Assembly: GCA_036381435.1 (NCBI GenBank)
Contig: DASVCW010000001.1
Coordinates: forward strand, 77,632 to 141,631
Direction: 5' to 3'
DNA from: Fodinibius sp036381435
Lineage (GTDB): Bacteria > Bacteroidota > Rhodothermia > Balneolales > Balneolaceae
Length of the DNA: 64,000 bases
The position numbers and the translations under genes were made by a program. The notes beneath the pieces are model-generated. The model had not been told where the DNA came from. It saw only the letters and a program-made list of their open reading frames with translations, and searched no databases. How positions within the stretch are numbered: position 1 is the stretch's first letter; every line of letters begins with the position of its first letter. This document shows, in pieces, positions 18,104-25,256 of the stretch.

Positions 18104-18300
18104 TGTAGGACGGGCATCTTGCCCGTCACTTGACTATCATAGCTGTGAAGGAGTTGTACTCCTGAACGTTTAGCGGGAGTAACAACTCCCTTTGAGCTGA
18201 TTATCTATTGCAGCCAGCCAGCTTTAGCTGACTGATAATAAAGGGAAAAATAATAGTGGCTTTAGCCATATAGGGGAATTGACTGACGCTCGCACCAGGA
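18104..18300. repeat. Palindromic repeats in the nuoN-rpsF spacer
   Basis: Two structures are clear. GACGGGCA/TGCCCGTC at 18109-18127 is an 8-bp perfect hairpin with a 3-nt loop just after nuoN. The block 18139-18197 (atagctgtgaaggagttgta ... ggagtaacaactccctttga) is an imperfect palindrome with an inverted, diverged copy at 32196-32264. A third motif, cagccagctttagctgactg, follows at about 18213-18232. These look like REP-type elements; no transposase is nearby. Confidence 0.65.
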
Positions 18301-18342
18301 TTGTTTATATTAGTCTTTCCATGTTTTTGCATTGCCAACCCA

Positions 18343-18373
18343 TTGTAATTAACAGAAAAAAGAGGTATTTTTG
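18343..18373 (+). promoter_or_regulatory. Bacteroidota-type promoter of rpsF-rpsR-rplI
   Basis: TTG (18343-18345), 20 nt, then TATTTTTG (18366-18373), a perfect TAnnTTTG. It lies 74 bp before the rpsF ATG. Confidence 0.65.
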
Positions 18374-18406
18374 CGTGCCTGCTGGCGAGTGAAAATCACT
18401 ATGGCC

Positions 18407-18429
18407 GGCTGTTTCAAACCGAAACAACC
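18407..18429 (+). promoter_or_regulatory. rpsF leader hairpin, candidate S6:S18 autoregulatory site
   Basis: GGCTGTTTC (18407-18415) pairs with GAAACAACC (18421-18429) apart from one C/A mismatch, closing the loop AAACC. It lies in the mRNA leader between the promoter and the start of rpsF, and presents an ACCG at the loop/stem border. S6:S18 complexes are known to bind leader hairpins exposing CCG in other bacteria. Assignment here is by position and that short motif only. Confidence 0.4.
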
Positions 18430-18446
18430 AAAGGAAAATATCTTAT

Positions 18447-18833
18447 ATGAGTAGAAGTTATTACGAGTTAACCTATATTATAAACCCTGTTTTAGAAGAC
18501 GACCAGACGAAAGAGGTTGTCGAAAAATTCACCGAATTTATCAGAGGTAATGGTGGAGAGATTGATGAAGTTGATGAATGGGGAATCCGCAAGTTTGCCT
18601 ATGAAATGGATAAGAAAACCAGCGGATATTATGTAAACGCTTATTTTACCGCTCCCGGCGAGCTTATTGAAAAGCTGGAGCGAACGCTTCGTATTGATGA
18701 TAACATCATGCGTTACCTTACCTTAAAGTATGATGCAAAAATGCTCCGACATCGTGAATTACAGCGTAAAAATGCTGTTCCTGCTGTTTTTCTTGATGAA
18801 GAAGATGAAGAACAGGAAGGAGACGAAGATTAA
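18447..18833 (+). CDS. rpsF: 30S ribosomal protein S6 (bS6)
   Basis: Ribosomal protein that pairs with S18 on the 30S platform. The 128 residues begin MSRSYYELTYIINP, carry the typical GGEIDEVDEWGIRKFAYEM core, and end in an acidic tail (DEEDEEQEGDED) as in many S6 proteins. First gene of rpsF-rpsR-rplI. No ssb gene lies between rpsF and rpsR, unlike the proteobacterial or Bacillus order. Confidence 0.96.
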   Translation: MSRSYYELTYIINPVLEDDQTKEVVEKFTEFIRGNGGEIDEVDEWGIRKFAYEMDKKTSGYYVNAYFTAPGELIEKLERTLRIDDNIMRYLTLKYDAKMLRHRELQRKNAVPAVFLDEEDEEQEGDED

Positions 18834-18861
18834 CCCATTTTTTAACAAAAGATTTTAGATT

Positions 18862-19113
18862 ATGATTAAGAATCCATCACACCCGAAGAAGGGACACATA
18901 AAAACACGGGAATGCAAGTTTACCAAATCGGGCATTGAGTATATAGATTATAAAGACACCGAGTTGCTCGAGCATGTAATGAACGACCAGGGAAAAATTC
19001 TTCCCCGGCGCGTTACCGGAACGAGCGCTAAGTTTCAGCGCCAGTTATCTCGCGCCATCAAACGAGCCCGGTTTCTTGGCTTGGCCCCTTATGTAGCAGA
19101 AAACCTTCGATAA
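18862..19113 (+). CDS. rpsR: 30S ribosomal protein S18 (bS18)
   Basis: Ribosomal protein of 83 residues, S6 partner. The diagnostic stretch ILPRRVTGTSAKFQRQLSRA and the following IKRARFLGLAPYV are clear. One cysteine remains in the N-terminal half (TRECKF), where zinc-binding S18 forms have more. It lies 28 bp after rpsF and 16 bp before rplI. Confidence 0.96.
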   Translation: MIKNPSHPKKGHIKTRECKFTKSGIEYIDYKDTELLEHVMNDQGKILPRRVTGTSAKFQRQLSRAIKRARFLGLAPYVAENLR

Positions 19114-19129
19114 AAGATTTTTTATTTTT

Positions 19130-19588
19130 ATGGCTAACAAATATATGCAGTTAATTTTAAGAGAAGATGTTCCAAAACTTGGTGATGCCGGCGAGCTTGT
19201 AGAAGTGAAGTCAGGCTATGGCCGAAATTTTCTCATCCCCCAAGGTAAAGCCATGATGGCAACCGAAGGCGCTCTCAAGCGAATCGAACAGATGAGAGAA
19301 AAAGCTGAACATCGTGCTGAACTCACCATTGAGGCAGCAAAAGAAATGGCCGAACGGCTTGAAACGACATCGGTAACTATTCCTGTTTCTGTAGGTGAAG
19401 ATGAACGAATTCATGGTTCGGTTACCACTCAGGATGTGGTTGATGCCCTCGCTGAAAGAGACATCACGCTTGATAAGCGAAAGCTGGTACTAAATCAGGA
19501 TATTAACACGTTGGGTGAGTACACCGCTACTGCTAATTTAATTGGCGACATCAAACCTGAAATTAAGGTTTGGGTGGTTAAAAAATAA
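19130..19588 (+). CDS. rplI: 50S ribosomal protein L9 (bL9)
   Basis: Ribosomal protein of 152 residues with the two-lobed L9 architecture. The N-terminal RNA-binding lobe contains KLGDAGELVEVKSGYGRNFL and IPQGKAMMAT, a connecting helix follows, and the C-terminal lobe has GSVTTQDVVDAL. Last gene of the ribosomal operon; dsbD starts 30 bp further on without an obvious terminator. Confidence 0.96.
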   Translation: MANKYMQLILREDVPKLGDAGELVEVKSGYGRNFLIPQGKAMMATEGALKRIEQMREKAEHRAELTIEAAKEMAERLETTSVTIPVSVGEDERIHGSVTTQDVVDALAERDITLDKRKLVLNQDINTLGEYTATANLIGDIKPEIKVWVVKK

Positions 19589-19618
19589 AGGCTCAGGCCT
19601 TACTTTAAATTCTCGATA

Positions 19619-21619
19619 ATGAAATTATCAAGCAAAAAACTGATGGGGATCATCGTAATGATGTTATCCCCATTTTTTGTTCAGGCCCAGATGCTGGATC
19701 CTGTTACCTTTACCATAATCGAGGGCCCCGAAAGTATCAAAGCGGGTGAAGTCTTTGAAATTAAAGTAAGAGCCACGATTGATGGCAACTGGCATCTTTA
19801 TTCTCTCGCCAACGATCCCGATGCGGGTCCGTATCCTACCGAATTTTCTTCGGCCAATCCCAATCTTGCAATCGCAGGGAAAATCATTGAGTCTGAGCCG
19901 ATCATTGAATGGGATCCCAATTTTGACGTCGAATTAGGCTGGCATTCTAAAGAAGCGGTGTTTACCATTCCCTTAGCTTTTAAGAAAAGCGCGCAAGGCT
20001 CTTCGATGATTGATCTGGAAGTGCTATACCAGGTTTGTAATGATAAGGCCTGCCTGCCTCCAAAGACAAAATCGATCACCCGGGCTTTGACTGTTAGCGG
20101 GGTGGCAGAAAGTCCCTATCAAGGGTTTAAAAATTCAGGAGGATCAGTGGGTGAACCGGCTGAATCTGCTCAACCCGGACAATCAGCTTCGATTGATGAA
20201 GCTCCGGTTCAAGGTGAAATCGAAATTTCCACAAGCGGTTATGGAAGCAACGGTATATTTTCATTTCTTTGGATCGCCCTAACAGCCGGATTCGCAGCGC
20301 TGCTTACACCCTGTGTATTTCCCATGATTCCGCTTACGGTCTCATACTTTACTAAACAGAATGAAGCGGAAGGTCAGGGAGGGATTGGACAAGCTCTTGC
20401 TTTTGGGATAGCTATCATCCTTACTTTCACCCTGTTAGGTGGCTTGCTGGCTTTTTTTATCGGGGCTGCCGGGGCGAATCAATTTGCATCTAATCCATGG
20501 GTGAATTTATTCATTGCCCTGGTTCTTATCGTATTCGCCGTTAGTCTGTTAGGTGCTTTTGAATTGCGGCTGCCTCACCAGTTAACAAATTGGCTCAACC
20601 AAAAAAGTACCGAAAGCTCGGGAATGATAGGTATCCTGTTTATGGCTTTGACCATAAGCGCGGTTTCATTTTCCTGTACGGCACCTTTTGTTGGCGGTGT
20701 TTTAGCGGCCACAGCCGGGGGAGAGTGGTTTTATCCTATTATCGGCATGGCGGGATTTTCTGCTGCTTTTGCGAGTCCCTTTGTGTTACTTGCCATATTT
20801 CCAAACTGGCTTGAATCTCTTCCCAAAAGTGGTTCATGGATGAACATAGTAAAAGTCCTTTTAGGTTTTATCGAACTGGCGGCGGCATTTAAATTTTTAT
20901 CCAATGCAGATTTGATCTGGCAATGGGGTTTAATTTCACGGCCTTTTACAATTGCCGCATGGATTGCGATTTTTCTTCTTGCCGGTCTATACCTGTTGGG
21001 GTCCTATACGCTTAAGCACGAAACCAAGCCTAAAAAAATTGGCACGGGCCGGTTGATGCTTTCCATTCCCTTTCTGCTATTTAGCTTTTATCTGATTCCG
21101 GGCTTGATGGGAGCGTCACTTGGAATCTGGGATGCCTGGCTTCCTCCCAAACAGTCAACGGATGTGAGCGTAGTGCGTACCCTCGCACAGCAAAGGAGTT
21201 TTACGGCCACTTCAGTTGATACGGAAGTTTGGTCAAGCAGTTATGAAGAATCGGTAGAAGAAGCCAAAGGAGAAAATAAACCTGTCTTTATTGACTTTAC
21301 AGGCTATACTTGTACCAACTGTCGTGCCATGGAAGCAAACGTTTTTCCATTAGACCCCATCCAAAAACGATTTGCAAAAATGGAGCAAGTACGCTTATAT
21401 ACAGATGGTGGAATTGATGGTCCTCAAAACCAGAGATTTCAGCTAAAACTTACAGGTACCGTTGCCTTGCCTACCTATGCAATCGTAAATCCATGGAATG
21501 GCAAAGTGCTTGAGCAACTCGTAGGTTATACTGATGCCAAAGAGTTTCGGCAATTTTTGGATGCAGGAATTCAGGAATATTATAAAACAAATAATAGGTT
21601 TCAAACAGGGCTGAACTAA
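19619..21619 (+). CDS. dsbD: Protein-disulfide reductase DsbD
   Basis: Inner-membrane thiol-disulfide transporter that passes cytoplasmic reducing power to periplasmic proteins. The 666 residues have a signal peptide (about 1-23), an N-terminal DsbD-alpha immunoglobulin-like domain with a VCNDKACLPP cysteine pair, eight membrane helices starting with LLTPCVFPMIPLTVSYF and including SFSCTAPFVGG (the CcdA-type cysteines), and a C-terminal thioredoxin domain with CxxC as CTNC at 565-568. All three redox modules are present. Its position between ribosomal genes and the Exb operon is not a known functional pairing. Length is normal. Confidence 0.93.
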   Translation: MKLSSKKLMGIIVMMLSPFFVQAQMLDPVTFTIIEGPESIKAGEVFEIKVRATIDGNWHLYSLANDPDAGPYPTEFSSANPNLAIAGKIIESEPIIEWDPNFDVELGWHSKEAVFTIPLAFKKSAQGSSMIDLEVLYQVCNDKACLPPKTKSITRALTVSGVAESPYQGFKNSGGSVGEPAESAQPGQSASIDEAPVQGEIEISTSGYGSNGIFSFLWIALTAGFAALLTPCVFPMIPLTVSYFTKQNEAEGQGGIGQALAFGIAIILTFTLLGGLLAFFIGAAGANQFASNPWVNLFIALVLIVFAVSLLGAFELRLPHQLTNWLNQKSTESSGMIGILFMALTISAVSFSCTAPFVGGVLAATAGGEWFYPIIGMAGFSAAFASPFVLLAIFPNWLESLPKSGSWMNIVKVLLGFIELAAAFKFLSNADLIWQWGLISRPFTIAAWIAIFLLAGLYLLGSYTLKHETKPKKIGTGRLMLSIPFLLFSFYLIPGLMGASLGIWDAWLPPKQSTDVSVVRTLAQQRSFTATSVDTEVWSSSYEESVEEAKGENKPVFIDFTGYTCTNCRAMEANVFPLDPIQKRFAKMEQVRLYTDGGIDGPQNQRFQLKLTGTVALPTYAIVNPWNGKVLEQLVGYTDAKEFRQFLDAGIQEYYKTNNRFQTGLN

Positions 21620-21689
21620 AGGCGCATGCTTATCGATATTGTTAAATGTTTTTAAATAAAAAGAAAGCATAAAAAAAGCATTTCTTTCT

Positions 21690-21718
21690 TTGACATTTTA
21701 AACAAAATGATCTATAAT
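21690..21718 (+). promoter_or_regulatory. Consensus sigma70-type promoter of the exbB-exbD operon
   Basis: TTGACA (21690-21695), exactly 17 nt, then TATAAT (21713-21718). Both hexamers are perfect E. coli consensus. The start codon of exbB is 60 bp downstream, and GGAG precedes it. The Bacteroidota TAnnTTTG element is not matched in register (TA and TTTG are one base off), so this stands out from the other promoters here. Confidence 0.7.
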
Positions 21719-21778
21719 TTGCATCTTTCTTAGCCAGTATAAACAAATAAACTAATATAATTTAATTGGAGTAATCGT

Positions 21779-22489
21779 ATGACATCGTCTATAGTTCTCT
21801 TTTTTCTACAAAGCGGAGCAGACCAGGGATTTTTTAATCAGTTGGTACTGAGATTTAATGAAGGTGGTAACTACATGTGGCCCATCCTCATCGTATTTAT
21901 TTTAGGTCTGGCCATATTCCTGGAACGAATTATCACTTTAAACCTCGCCGATATTGATACCCGTAAATTTGTTGTTGATGTTCAGGAAGCTCTTCAAGAA
22001 GGCGGTGTTCCTGCAGCACGTGAACTATGTGCTGAAACACGCGGACCTGTAGCTTCTGTTTTCCAGGCAGGTTTGTTACGAGTTGATGAAGGTATTGAAG
22101 CAGCTGAAAAAGCTATTTCTGCTTACGGTTCTATCGAAATGAGCTTTCTGGAGCGCGGTCTTGTATGGCTTTCATTATGTATTTCTATTGCCCCTCTGCT
22201 CGGATTCCTCGGTACCGTTGTTGGTATGATTCAGGCATTCGATGCTATTGAGCAAGCCGGAGATATTTCACCGACTCTTGTTGCCGGTGGTATTAAAGTA
22301 GCTCTTTTGACAACCGCCTTTGGTCTTATCGCAGGTATTATTCTGCAGTTAGGCTACAACTATTGCGTTTCTAAAATTGACCGTATTATCTCTGAAATGG
22401 AAGAAAGTTCCATTACGCTGATTGATTCTATGGTTATGTTAAAAGAGGGCAAAACCATTGTGAATCCTTCTGATACCGATGCACAATAA
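21779..22489 (+). CDS. MotA/TolQ/ExbB proton channel family protein
   Basis: Inner-membrane proton-channel subunit (236 residues) of an energy-transducing complex. One hydrophobic helix lies near 32-50 and two long helices near 128-150 and 170-195. The family signature is clear: LLGFLGTVVGMIQAFDAI, followed by VAGGIKVALLTTAFGLIAGI. Known members work with an ExbD/TolR partner to energise TonB or TolA. It is first in an operon with a small membrane protein and two ExbD-like genes. Without TonB, TolA, TolB or Pal nearby, the choice between Exb and Tol roles is open. Confidence 0.92.
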   Translation: MTSSIVLFFLQSGADQGFFNQLVLRFNEGGNYMWPILIVFILGLAIFLERIITLNLADIDTRKFVVDVQEALQEGGVPAARELCAETRGPVASVFQAGLLRVDEGIEAAEKAISAYGSIEMSFLERGLVWLSLCISIAPLLGFLGTVVGMIQAFDAIEQAGDISPTLVAGGIKVALLTTAFGLIAGIILQLGYNYCVSKIDRIISEMEESSITLIDSMVMLKEGKTIVNPSDTDAQ

Positions 22490-22526
22490 TTTATCCACCA
22501 ACTCATTATAACTAATAGGTAATATT

Positions 22527-22796
22527 ATGATTGTATCAATTGGTATAGGATTATGCTTCGGACTTATCGGACTGGGAATTCTGGCAATGATTTTTTCCGG
22601 TATTCAAAGTCTAATTAAAGGAAAACAAGATGTGAAGAAGATCGCAACCATGGTCGTTCCTTTTATAGTATATGGAGTTGCATATGTTATTGTAGGTGGA
22701 TTAGCCGAAGCGGGAATTGCTACCATGTTTGTGATGTTAGCATTTATGGTTTTAGCAATTATATTATCCGGCATGCGCACTACCTTTAATTTATAA
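22527..22796 (+). CDS. Small membrane protein in the exb/tol operon, function unknown
   Basis: 89 residues with three predicted membrane helices (about 4-26, 41-62 and 66-84) and a short basic loop KGKQDVKK between the first two. I recognise no named family. The start ATG follows an AGGT-containing stretch, and the gene fits exactly between exbB (37 bp gap) and the first exbD (16 bp gap), so it is almost certainly real and co-transcribed. An accessory subunit of the ExbB/ExbD complex is the natural inference. Confidence 0.8.
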   Translation: MIVSIGIGLCFGLIGLGILAMIFSGIQSLIKGKQDVKKIATMVVPFIVYGVAYVIVGGLAEAGIATMFVMLAFMVLAIILSGMRTTFNL

Positions 22797-22812
22797 TAGC
22801 TTAGGAAATAAC

Positions 22813-23349
22813 ATGTTTGGAAAAGAAAAAGAACGAGATATACCTGAAATCGGCGGCGCAGGAATGGCAGATATTGCATTTCTGCTGCTGATTTTCTTTC
22901 TGCTCGTATCAACAATCGATATCGACACAGGAATTGCTTTACAGCTGCCGCCTGCACCTGAAGAAAATCAGGAACCACCTCCCGTTAAAGAGCGGAATAT
23001 GCTAAATATTTTGGTAAATGCTCAGGGAATGGTGCTTATAGATGAAGAACCGACACCGGTGCCTCAAGTGAAGCAAAAGGTGAAGGATTTCATTACCAAC
23101 CAGGGAGCAGATCCTACCCTGTCTGATTCTCCCGACAAAGCCATTGTTTCTATAAAAACAGATCGTCAAACACCATATAGTGTTTATATAGATATGCTTG
23201 ACGAGGTTATGGGAGCGTACGCTGAACTTCGGAATCAGGCTGCACAGGCACAATTTGGTGTGCCTTATGAGCAGTTGCCTGATGAGCAACAGCAGATCAT
23301 ACAGGACGTATATCCGAAGAAAATTTCAATTGCAGAGCCTAACGTATAA
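22813..23349 (+). CDS. ExbD/TolR family protein (first copy)
   Basis: Single-span protein (178 residues) with a short cytoplasmic head, one helix and a periplasmic domain. The conserved N-terminal pattern is GGAGMADIAFLLLIFFLLVS, in which the Asp in the membrane segment is the proton-carrying residue of ExbD/TolR. The periplasmic part is longer than usual and has a Pro-rich stretch after the helix (PPAPEENQEPPP) and an extra C-terminal segment. It lies 3 bp upstream of a second exbD-like gene. Confidence 0.9.
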   Translation: MFGKEKERDIPEIGGAGMADIAFLLLIFFLLVSTIDIDTGIALQLPPAPEENQEPPPVKERNMLNILVNAQGMVLIDEEPTPVPQVKQKVKDFITNQGADPTLSDSPDKAIVSIKTDRQTPYSVYIDMLDEVMGAYAELRNQAAQAQFGVPYEQLPDEQQQIIQDVYPKKISIAEPNV

Positions 23350-23352
23350 AAT

Positions 23353-23802
23353 ATGGCACATTTTAAGAAAAAGTCAGCCAGTACAGATCAGGAAATACCA
23401 TTATCAGCGATACCTGATATCATATTTATTCTGCTCATATTTTTTATGGTAACGACCGTATTTCGTGAGGTTGAAGTGATGGTTGATGTAGATTTCACGC
23501 GAGCAGAAAACATTGAAAAAATCGAACAAAAGCGATTAATCAGTTATATCTATGTTGGTCCTGAAAAACTTGCCGGAAATAAAGTAGGACAAACAAGAAT
23601 ACAGATTGATGACGCGTTGGTTGAAGATGTCAATGCCGTTCAAAATTTGATGTATGATAAATTAAGGGCTCAGCCAAAGCTGATTGTATCACTGCGTGTA
23701 GATGCGGATGCAGAGTTTGGCATAGTTACCGACATACAAGAAGAGTTGAGAGAAGCGGGAGCACTTCGCATAAATTACTCAACAAAACAGGAGACAAACT
23801 GA
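23353..23802 (+). CDS. ExbD/TolR family protein (second copy)
   Basis: 149 residues; the head and membrane segment read IPLSAIPDIIFILLIFFMVT, again with the conserved Asp at the start of the helix, followed by a periplasmic domain ending REAGALRINYSTKQ. Sequence outside the helix is unlike the first copy, so the two probably form distinct or hetero-oligomeric subunits; duplicated exbD genes are frequent in Bacteroidota. Last gene of the operon, followed by a strong terminator. Confidence 0.9.
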   Translation: MAHFKKKSASTDQEIPLSAIPDIIFILLIFFMVTTVFREVEVMVDVDFTRAENIEKIEQKRLISYIYVGPEKLAGNKVGQTRIQIDDALVEDVNAVQNLMYDKLRAQPKLIVSLRVDADAEFGIVTDIQEELREAGALRINYSTKQETN

Positions 23803-23835
23803 GGTAGCCCTGTTTCTTAATTTTCATTCAATTTT

Positions 23836-23869
23836 AAAGGCAAGCACATTCTTTGTGCCTGCCTTTTTT
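23836..23869 (+). terminator. Terminator of the exbB-exbD operon
   Basis: AAGGCA-GCACA pairs with TGTGC-TGCCTT around a 5-nt loop, followed by a T run. It lies 34 bp after the last exbD stop and just before the thiL start. Confidence 0.9.
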
Positions 23870-23885
23870 ATTACTTTCCGTTTTT

Positions 23886-24914
23886 ATGAATAAACAAAAT
23901 TTTCGAACTATAGAATCGATAGGACGTTCAGAGCTGATTGATGAATTGATGGAAGGCATACCCGCTGCTCAAAATTCAGCCATTATAAAAGGGTACGGAG
24001 ATGATACTGCGGTACTAAAGGGGAATGAAAAACTTAGCCTGCTTAGTTCTGAAAGTTTCATGGAAGGCGTAGATTTCGACCTTACCTATGTGCCCCTTCA
24101 TCACCTCGGTTATAAAATCGCAACAGCATCAGTAAGCGATATTTACGCGATGAATGGCAAGCCGGAAGCAGTGCTCGTCAATATTTCAGTTCCTAATAAA
24201 ATTTCTGTAGAGATGTTAAAAGAAATCTACCGGGGACTCGGAGCGGCAGCTAAAGACTACGGATTTCAAATAGTCGGAGGTGATTTAACAGCTTCTCATC
24301 AGATTTTAGGAGTAAGTATAAGCTGTTACGGAAGCGCACCAAAGCAAAAAATCACCTATCGAAAGGGCGCTGCAGTAGGTGATGCCATTTGTACTACAGG
24401 TGATCTCGGCGGGGCCATCGCGGGGTTAAGAGTTTTGATGCGCGAGAAAAAATTCTGGGAGGAGCAAAATTCACAAGAAGCCTTTCAACCAGACTTGAGC
24501 AATTATGAATATGTGGTAAAAAGGCAGCTGGTGCCTATTGCGAGAAAAGATTTTATCCAGAAACTGGATGAACTTGATATCATTCCTTCAGCAATGATTG
24601 ATCTTACGAAGGGTTTGGTAAATGATCTGCAACATTTAACGAAGGCGTCTGGCAGGGGAGCTTACATCTATCAGGCGGCTTTGCCTATTGCGCTTGATAC
24701 CCGGCAGGTGGCCGACGAAATGCAGGAAGATGTTGATAAGTACGCGCTTTATGGGGGAGAGGATTTTGAACTGCTGTTTACACTGCCGGAGGAGCAAGTA
24801 GAGAAGTTAGCTGCTGAGTTTGAAGATTTTGTGGTTATCGGTAAAATTACCGGTCAGGATAAAGGATTCCGCATGCAGCAGGCAGAAGGTGATGTTATTG
24901 CTTTTGATGAATGA
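23886..24914 (+). CDS. thiL: Thiamine-monophosphate kinase
   Basis: Cytoplasmic ATP-dependent kinase making thiamine diphosphate from thiamine monophosphate, the last step of cofactor synthesis. The 343 residues carry the PurM/ThiL-fold motifs GYGDDTAVL, VSDIYAMNGKPEAVLVNIS, IVGGDLTAS and YGGEDFELLFTLP. The frame is open upstream to a TTG that would overlap the preceding terminator; the ATG at 23886 gives the standard N-terminus and is chosen. It is a single gene with a repeat-containing spacer after it. Confidence 0.94.
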   Translation: MNKQNFRTIESIGRSELIDELMEGIPAAQNSAIIKGYGDDTAVLKGNEKLSLLSSESFMEGVDFDLTYVPLHHLGYKIATASVSDIYAMNGKPEAVLVNISVPNKISVEMLKEIYRGLGAAAKDYGFQIVGGDLTASHQILGVSISCYGSAPKQKITYRKGAAVGDAICTTGDLGGAIAGLRVLMREKKFWEEQNSQEAFQPDLSNYEYVVKRQLVPIARKDFIQKLDELDIIPSAMIDLTKGLVNDLQHLTKASGRGAYIYQAALPIALDTRQVADEMQEDVDKYALYGGEDFELLFTLPEEQVEKLAAEFEDFVVIGKITGQDKGFRMQQAEGDVIAFDE

Positions 24915-25214
24915 AGTCGGGTTTTGATATAAGGCCTTGCTTAAGGAGTTTGAGAGAATAACGAATTTTAAATTTTGCTCAGAATTGCTAAAAATATGAG
25001 AGGACCACTGACGGGAGACCGAACAGATAGTTCTACGGTCATTGGTCATCCGTCCCCGGTCAATAGAAATAAGGAATAATATTGATTCTAAAACACCTCC
25101 AATAATTTTCATATCAGGAACGTTAATAACTACTAAAACCTAAAAAGGCTTATTATCTCCAATCGGCGCAATGATAAATATTCAGCATTTCACAAAACTA
25201 ATATTTATTTACCT
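24915..25214. repeat. Intergenic spacer thiL-ftsH with an inverted repeat
   Basis: No gene is seen. An imperfect palindrome spans about 25002-25063: gaccactgacgggagaccga on the left and cggtcattggtcatccgtcc on the right. The short frame that crosses it is repeat translation. AT-rich sequence follows up to the ftsH promoter element. Confidence 0.5.
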
Positions 25215-25222
25215 TATATTTG
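25215..25222 (+). promoter_or_regulatory. -7 element upstream of ftsH
   Basis: TATATTTG matches TAnnTTTG perfectly and lies 35 bp before the ftsH ATG. A -33 TTTG at the usual distance is not obvious (a TTTC lies 23 nt upstream), so only the -7 element is claimed. Confidence 0.4.
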
Positions 25223-25256
25223 GTTGATAAGTTCAAATTGCTAATTCTCTTAGTAC

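Noticed and set aside
24807..25112. 101-codon minus-strand frame after thiL
   Set aside because: It overlaps the thiL 3' end and reads through an intergenic inverted repeat; no domain is visible.
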